Source of the DNA: Candidatus Latescibacterota bacterium
GTDB lineage: Bacteria; Latescibacterota; MVCY01; DTYK01
DNA length: 8,994 bases
Direction of reading: 5' to 3'
NCBI GenBank assembly: GCA_012961925.1
Contig: DTYK01000089.1
Location: 1-8,994 of the forward strand
Shown: positions 6,356-8,994 of the stretch, piece by piece
How the letters are laid out: each line of letters starts with the position of its first letter
How positions within the stretch are numbered: position 1 is the first letter of the stretch
The notes under the pieces: generated by a model
Seen by the model: the letters and a program-made list of their open reading frames with translations, nothing else
Told to the model about the DNA's origin: nothing
Database searches by the model: none
Translations under genes and position numbers: made by a program

Positions 6356-6784
6356 TTATTGAGGGTAGAGTATGGCCTTTATGGCCCGGCTGTTCTCTAC
6401 GTCCTCGAAGACCTCTGCCCAGTCCTCCAGATGGGCCTTACGGGTGATGATATCGAGGAGGTTGAGTCTTCCATTCTGAGGCCAGCCTGTCCGGCAGTAC
6501 CGACAGAGCCGGCATGTGCCTGCCCTTGTCTCTGAGACAACCTTATCCCCCGGTTTCCAACCCGTGACCCTTGGACCGGTTTCCACTATAGCTCCCGAGA
6601 ATTCGTGGCCCATTACCACAGGTGGCCAGTAAGGGTGTTCGTCGTGGTAAATGTGGATATCAGAGCCACAGACCGAGGCGGCCTTCACCTCGATCAAAGC
6701 CTGGTCATCCTTAATTTTTGGCTCAGGCACATCCCTGAGCTCTACAAACCCCCTACCTCTCTTATACTTAACCACCGCCTTCAT
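6356..6784 (-). pseudogene. Zn-dependent alcohol/sorbitol dehydrogenase with its central region deleted in frame
   Basis: Residues 1-100 are a clear medium-chain Zn dehydrogenase N-terminus: MKAVVKY, SVCGSDIH (38-44), VVMGHEFSG (56-64) with catalytic-zinc ligands Cys39, His60 and Glu61, and WKPGDKVV. The structural-zinc loop begins as C91xxC94xxC97, but its fourth Cys is missing because at about residue 100 (near 6484) the sequence jumps to NGRLNLLDIITRK, HLEDWAEVFED and AIKAILYP, the normal last 40 residues of this family. The total is 142 residues against about 340-350, so about 200 residues with the whole Rossmann NAD-binding domain are gone, though the frame is kept. The product cannot bind NAD and is probably non-functional. 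The ATG at 6784 is preferred, with GGCGGAG upstream; an earlier ATG at 6856 overlaps the kinase TGA (ATGA) but would add 24 atypical residues. The intact form may have oxidised a polyol or sugar acid in the same pathway as the kinase. Confidence 0.82.
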
Positions 6785-6852
6785 CTTCTGCTCCGCCTTT
6801 GTTGTTGTTCGAATCTCCCCCACCTTCGTGTATATTAACGACCGCCCCCAAT

Positions 6853-8367
6853 TCATGCCAGGTTTTGTATCCTAACGATCTCGTCAAATTCGCCGGTTAA
6901 CCTCTGGTAAAGTCTTTCAGAGAGCTCATATACCCGGTGATAAATCTCATGGTTCGTTGCATTAGGCCCTATTTTCCTATCAATTGCGGGCTGAAAATCT
7001 TCGATGTTATCCAACATTCCCAGGGCATTCATCGCCAAAAGGGCAGCTCCGAGGGCAGAGGCTTCATGTATCTTAGGGACAATGATCTCTCTATCAAAGA
7101 CATCCGCCTGGATCCCAAGCCATAAGAGACTCTTAACATATCCCCCTGTAGCTGTTATCGGGGTATTTTCATCTGTAAGCTGTTTAAACACCCGGTAGAT
7201 GGCATATAGCCGATAGATGACCCCCTCCATCATTGCCCTTATGACGTGTCCCTTGGTATGTTTGAGACAGAGTCCGAACAGGGTTCCTCTGGCATTGGGA
7301 TTCCAGTTGGGACTCCTCTCACCTGTAAGAAAGGGCAGGAAGATGAGTCCACCGCTGCCAGGGGGGACTTTGGAGGCATATCGGTCGAAGAGTTCATAGG
7401 CACCTAATCCAGACCTTTTGGCCTCCTGCTTGTCCGATTCGCCGAGCTGGTCACGGAGCCACCTGAGGACGATCCCCCCGTTGTTTATCGCCCCGCCGAG
7501 GATCCAGTAACCGTCCATCAGATGGTAACACCATATCCTTCCCTCGGGGTCCACTGACGGCCTCTTCACGGTGATTCTCAAGGCACCGCTCGTGCCTATT
7601 GTTGACACCATCGTTCCCGGCTTCAGAGCGCCGGCTGCCAGGTTGGTCAACATCCCGTCGCCCGCACCGATGACAAAGGGGGTATCTACGGATAGCCCCA
7701 TGTTCTCAGCATATTCAGGACGAAGACCTCTGAGGATGGTGCGTCCGTCAACCGCTTCGGAGAGACGTCCTGTTTCCAGTCCGAGCATCTCCAGGATCTT
7801 CTGATCCCAGCTCAGGTTATGGATGTTGAAAAGTCCGGTCCCAGAGGCAACGCAGGTATCTACCTTGTAGACGCCGAAGAGCTTCCGCACCAGATATTCC
7901 TTGATTGAGATAAATTTATGGGCTTTCTTGAAGACCTCGGACATCTGCTCCTTTATCCAGAGAAGCTTCGACAGCGGATACATCGGATGAGACGGGCAGC
8001 CTGTCCGAGAATAGATCCTTTTGTACCCTTTCTCCTTCCTGAGCCTTTTTGACTGGTCTGCTGCACGGGTGTCAGCCCAGATGAGGAGCGGAGTGAGAGG
8101 TTTATCCTTCTTATCCACCGCCATCAGGCTGTGGAGGACAGAGCTGATGCCCACCCCCTGTATATCGCCTCTGGTTGCCGAAGTCACATTGGACACCACA
8201 TTGAGGACGATGCGAATGATCTCCTCCGGATCCTGTTCCGCGTGTGATGGGCCCGCTGTATATATGGGGTACTCCTGGTAATACTCGGCCAATATCCGTC
8301 CTTCTGGCCCGAATGATATTGCCCTTGCCCCCGTTGTGCCTATGTCAAGCCCGATGACGCAATCCAT
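6853..8367 (-). CDS. FGGY-family carbohydrate kinase, gluconokinase-like
   Basis: A complete 504-residue FGGY kinase. The ATP-phosphate loop is GLDIGTTGARA (6-16), the sugar-site segment IWADTRA is at 96-102, HPMYPLSK at 127-134, the catalytic Asp237 in GAGDG, the second phosphate loop IGTSGALR (257-264), NNGGIVLRWLRD (295-306), TGERSPNWNP (348-357) and the adenosine motif ATGGYVKS (406-413). The PxHPMxPLSK, NNGGIVLRWxRD and GERxPxWNP segments are those I remember from Bacillus subtilis GntK, so D-gluconate or a close aldonate is the best guess; xylulose, fuculose and glycerol kinases differ at these places. The expected product is a 6-phosphoaldonate for the pentose-phosphate or Entner-Doudoroff route. 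The ATG at 8367 lies 23 bases inside the end of the dehydrogenase gene. The frame is open upstream to 8424, but those 19 residues precede the canonical MxxVIGLDIGTT start. Confidence 0.88.
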   Translation of the reverse strand: MDCVIGLDIGTTGARAISFGPEGRILAEYYQEYPIYTAGPSHAEQDPEEIIRIVLNVVSNVTSATRGDIQGVGISSVLHSLMAVDKKDKPLTPLLIWADTRAADQSKRLRKEKGYKRIYSRTGCPSHPMYPLSKLLWIKEQMSEVFKKAHKFISIKEYLVRKLFGVYKVDTCVASGTGLFNIHNLSWDQKILEMLGLETGRLSEAVDGRTILRGLRPEYAENMGLSVDTPFVIGAGDGMLTNLAAGALKPGTMVSTIGTSGALRITVKRPSVDPEGRIWCYHLMDGYWILGGAINNGGIVLRWLRDQLGESDKQEAKRSGLGAYELFDRYASKVPPGSGGLIFLPFLTGERSPNWNPNARGTLFGLCLKHTKGHVIRAMMEGVIYRLYAIYRVFKQLTDENTPITATGGYVKSLLWLGIQADVFDREIIVPKIHEASALGAALLAMNALGMLDNIEDFQPAIDRKIGPNATNHEIYHRVYELSERLYQRLTGEFDEIVRIQNLA

Positions 8368-8994
8368 CGTACACTTCAGGGTTAACCGTGTTGAGGGGGC
8401 GTTTGCCCTCCAGTACATCCACAAGGTTCTGTGCCGCTATCATTCCCATCTCCAGCAGAGACTCATGGGTGTAAGAGCCGATATGGGGGGTGGTGACGAT
8501 GTTGTCAAGATTGAGCAGAAGGCTGTTGACCGGAGGCTCCTCCCCGTATACGTCGATCGCCGCCCCGGCTATCTTGCCACTCTTCAGGGTGTCGTACAAG
8601 GCGCCCTCATCCACAAGTGCTCCCCTGGCTGTGTTGATCAGAAAGGCTGTTTGCTTCATCATCTCCAGTTCACGCCGGCCGATTATGCCCCTGGTTGCTT
8701 GGCTGAGGGGGAGGTGGAGGGTGATAAAGTCGGACTCCTCGAGGAGCTCGTCCAACGTAACGTATTTCACCCCATACTCATCGGCGAACTGCGTGTCGTG
8801 GGCTATGTCGAAGGCCAGGACCTCCATATCGAATCCCCTGGCCCTTCTCGCAACCCCCCTGCCTATCCGGCCAAGCCCGACGATGCCTAAAGTTTTGCCG
8901 TAGACTGCCCTTCCTAATATCTTCGGCCATCTTCCGGCTTTTGTCTCACTGTCGGCACAGGGGATCCTTCTGGCGGCTGCAAGCATGAGCCCAA
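8345..8994 (-). CDS. D-2-hydroxyacid dehydrogenase (phosphoglycerate dehydrogenase-like), 5' end outside window
   Basis: The visible 216 residues are the NAD-binding half and C-terminal tail of a D-isomer-specific 2-hydroxyacid dehydrogenase; the frame runs off the right edge, so the N-terminal catalytic part is missing. Numbering from the first visible Met (8986), GIVGLGRIGRGVARRA (34-49) is the dinucleotide-binding loop, D60 after the second strand points to NAD rather than NADP, and the catalytic trio is present as R121 (NTARG), E150 (GEEPP) and H168 (TPHIGSYT). It ends shortly after the fold (NTVNPEVYDG), so there is no C-terminal ACT domain as in long SerA enzymes; a sugar-acid or glyoxylate/hydroxypyruvate reductase-like role is as likely as serine synthesis. 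The overlap with the kinase start implies one transcript, and 2-ketoaldonate reduction would fit a gluconate-type kinase partner. The substrate is not deducible. Confidence 0.88.
   Translation of the reverse strand, partial: GLMLAAARRIPCADSETKAGRWPKILGRAVYGKTLGIVGLGRIGRGVARRARGFDMEVLAFDIAHDTQFADEYGVKYVTLDELLEESDFITLHLPLSQATRGIIGRRELEMMKQTAFLINTARGALVDEGALYDTLKSGKIAGAAIDVYGEEPPVNSLLLNLDNIVTTPHIGSYTHESLLEMGMIAAQNLVDVLEGKRPLNTVNPEVYDGLRHRA

Noticed and set aside
6356..6856. Longer dehydrogenase start at the ATGA overlap with the kinase
   Set aside because: The ATG at 6856 overlaps the kinase stop in a coupling arrangement, but the 24 added residues do not resemble the family, and MKAVVKY at 6784 is the canonical start with a ribosome site.
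8336..8890. 184-codon open frame on the + strand
   Set aside because: It lies opposite the dehydrogenase and kinase start, whose NAD loop, catalytic Arg/Glu/His and FGGY signatures prove the minus strand is coding. The + strand protein has no recognisable domain.

Overview
The window looks like chromosomal DNA from a prokaryote, most likely an anaerobic or facultative bacterium. Base composition is near-balanced to slightly GC-rich. Genes are tightly packed, with overlaps of 1 to 23 bases, and several have clear Shine-Dalgarno sequences. The gene set (a fumarate-reductase-type flavoprotein remnant, a nickel-pincer racemase homologue and a prokaryotic Thi4) fits anaerobic lineages such as Desulfobacterota, Chloroflexota or related uncultured groups. 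I cannot fix the phylum from the sequence, and an archaeon is not strictly excluded. I see no tRNA, rRNA, CRISPR array, insertion sequence or phage gene.

Layout. The left end (1-1576) is transcribed on the + strand: the tail of an alpha/beta hydrolase, then a compact neutral-ceramidase-fold protein with no signal peptide. A gene-poor stretch of about 195 bases (1577-1770) separates it from a convergent minus-strand run that fills the rest of the window. In transcription order from the right edge the run holds a D-2-hydroxyacid dehydrogenase (cut by the window), an FGGY kinase closely resembling gluconokinase, a Zn-alcohol dehydrogenase that has lost its middle, a LarA-family nickel-dependent racemase/epimerase, a Thi4 thiazole synthase, a protein recalled as DUF6775, an MFS transporter, and a flavoprotein reduced to its two ends.

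How they may work together. The first four genes form a plausible sugar-acid module. LarA homologues are known to include racemases and epimerases of several 2-hydroxyacids, D-gluconate among them, and the neighbouring kinase and hydroxyacid dehydrogenase could feed an aldonate into central metabolism. Thi4 makes the thiazole precursor of thiamine. It has a cysteine (Cys164) directly before VDP, where eukaryotic suicidal Thi4 enzymes carry the sulfur-donating cysteine and methanogen catalytic Thi4 carries histidine. Two bases after its stop comes the gene of the putative metallopeptidase family, whose stop in turn overlaps the MFS start by one base, so thi4, this gene and the transporter form a tight block.

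Most notable points: (1) the Cys-type Thi4 paired with a possible peptidase partner; (2) two redox genes, at either end of the block, that each keep an intact N-terminus and C-terminus but lack the centre, one joined in frame and one out of frame; (3) a LarA homologue beside a gluconokinase-like kinase; (4) a 25-base dyad in the convergent intergenic region.
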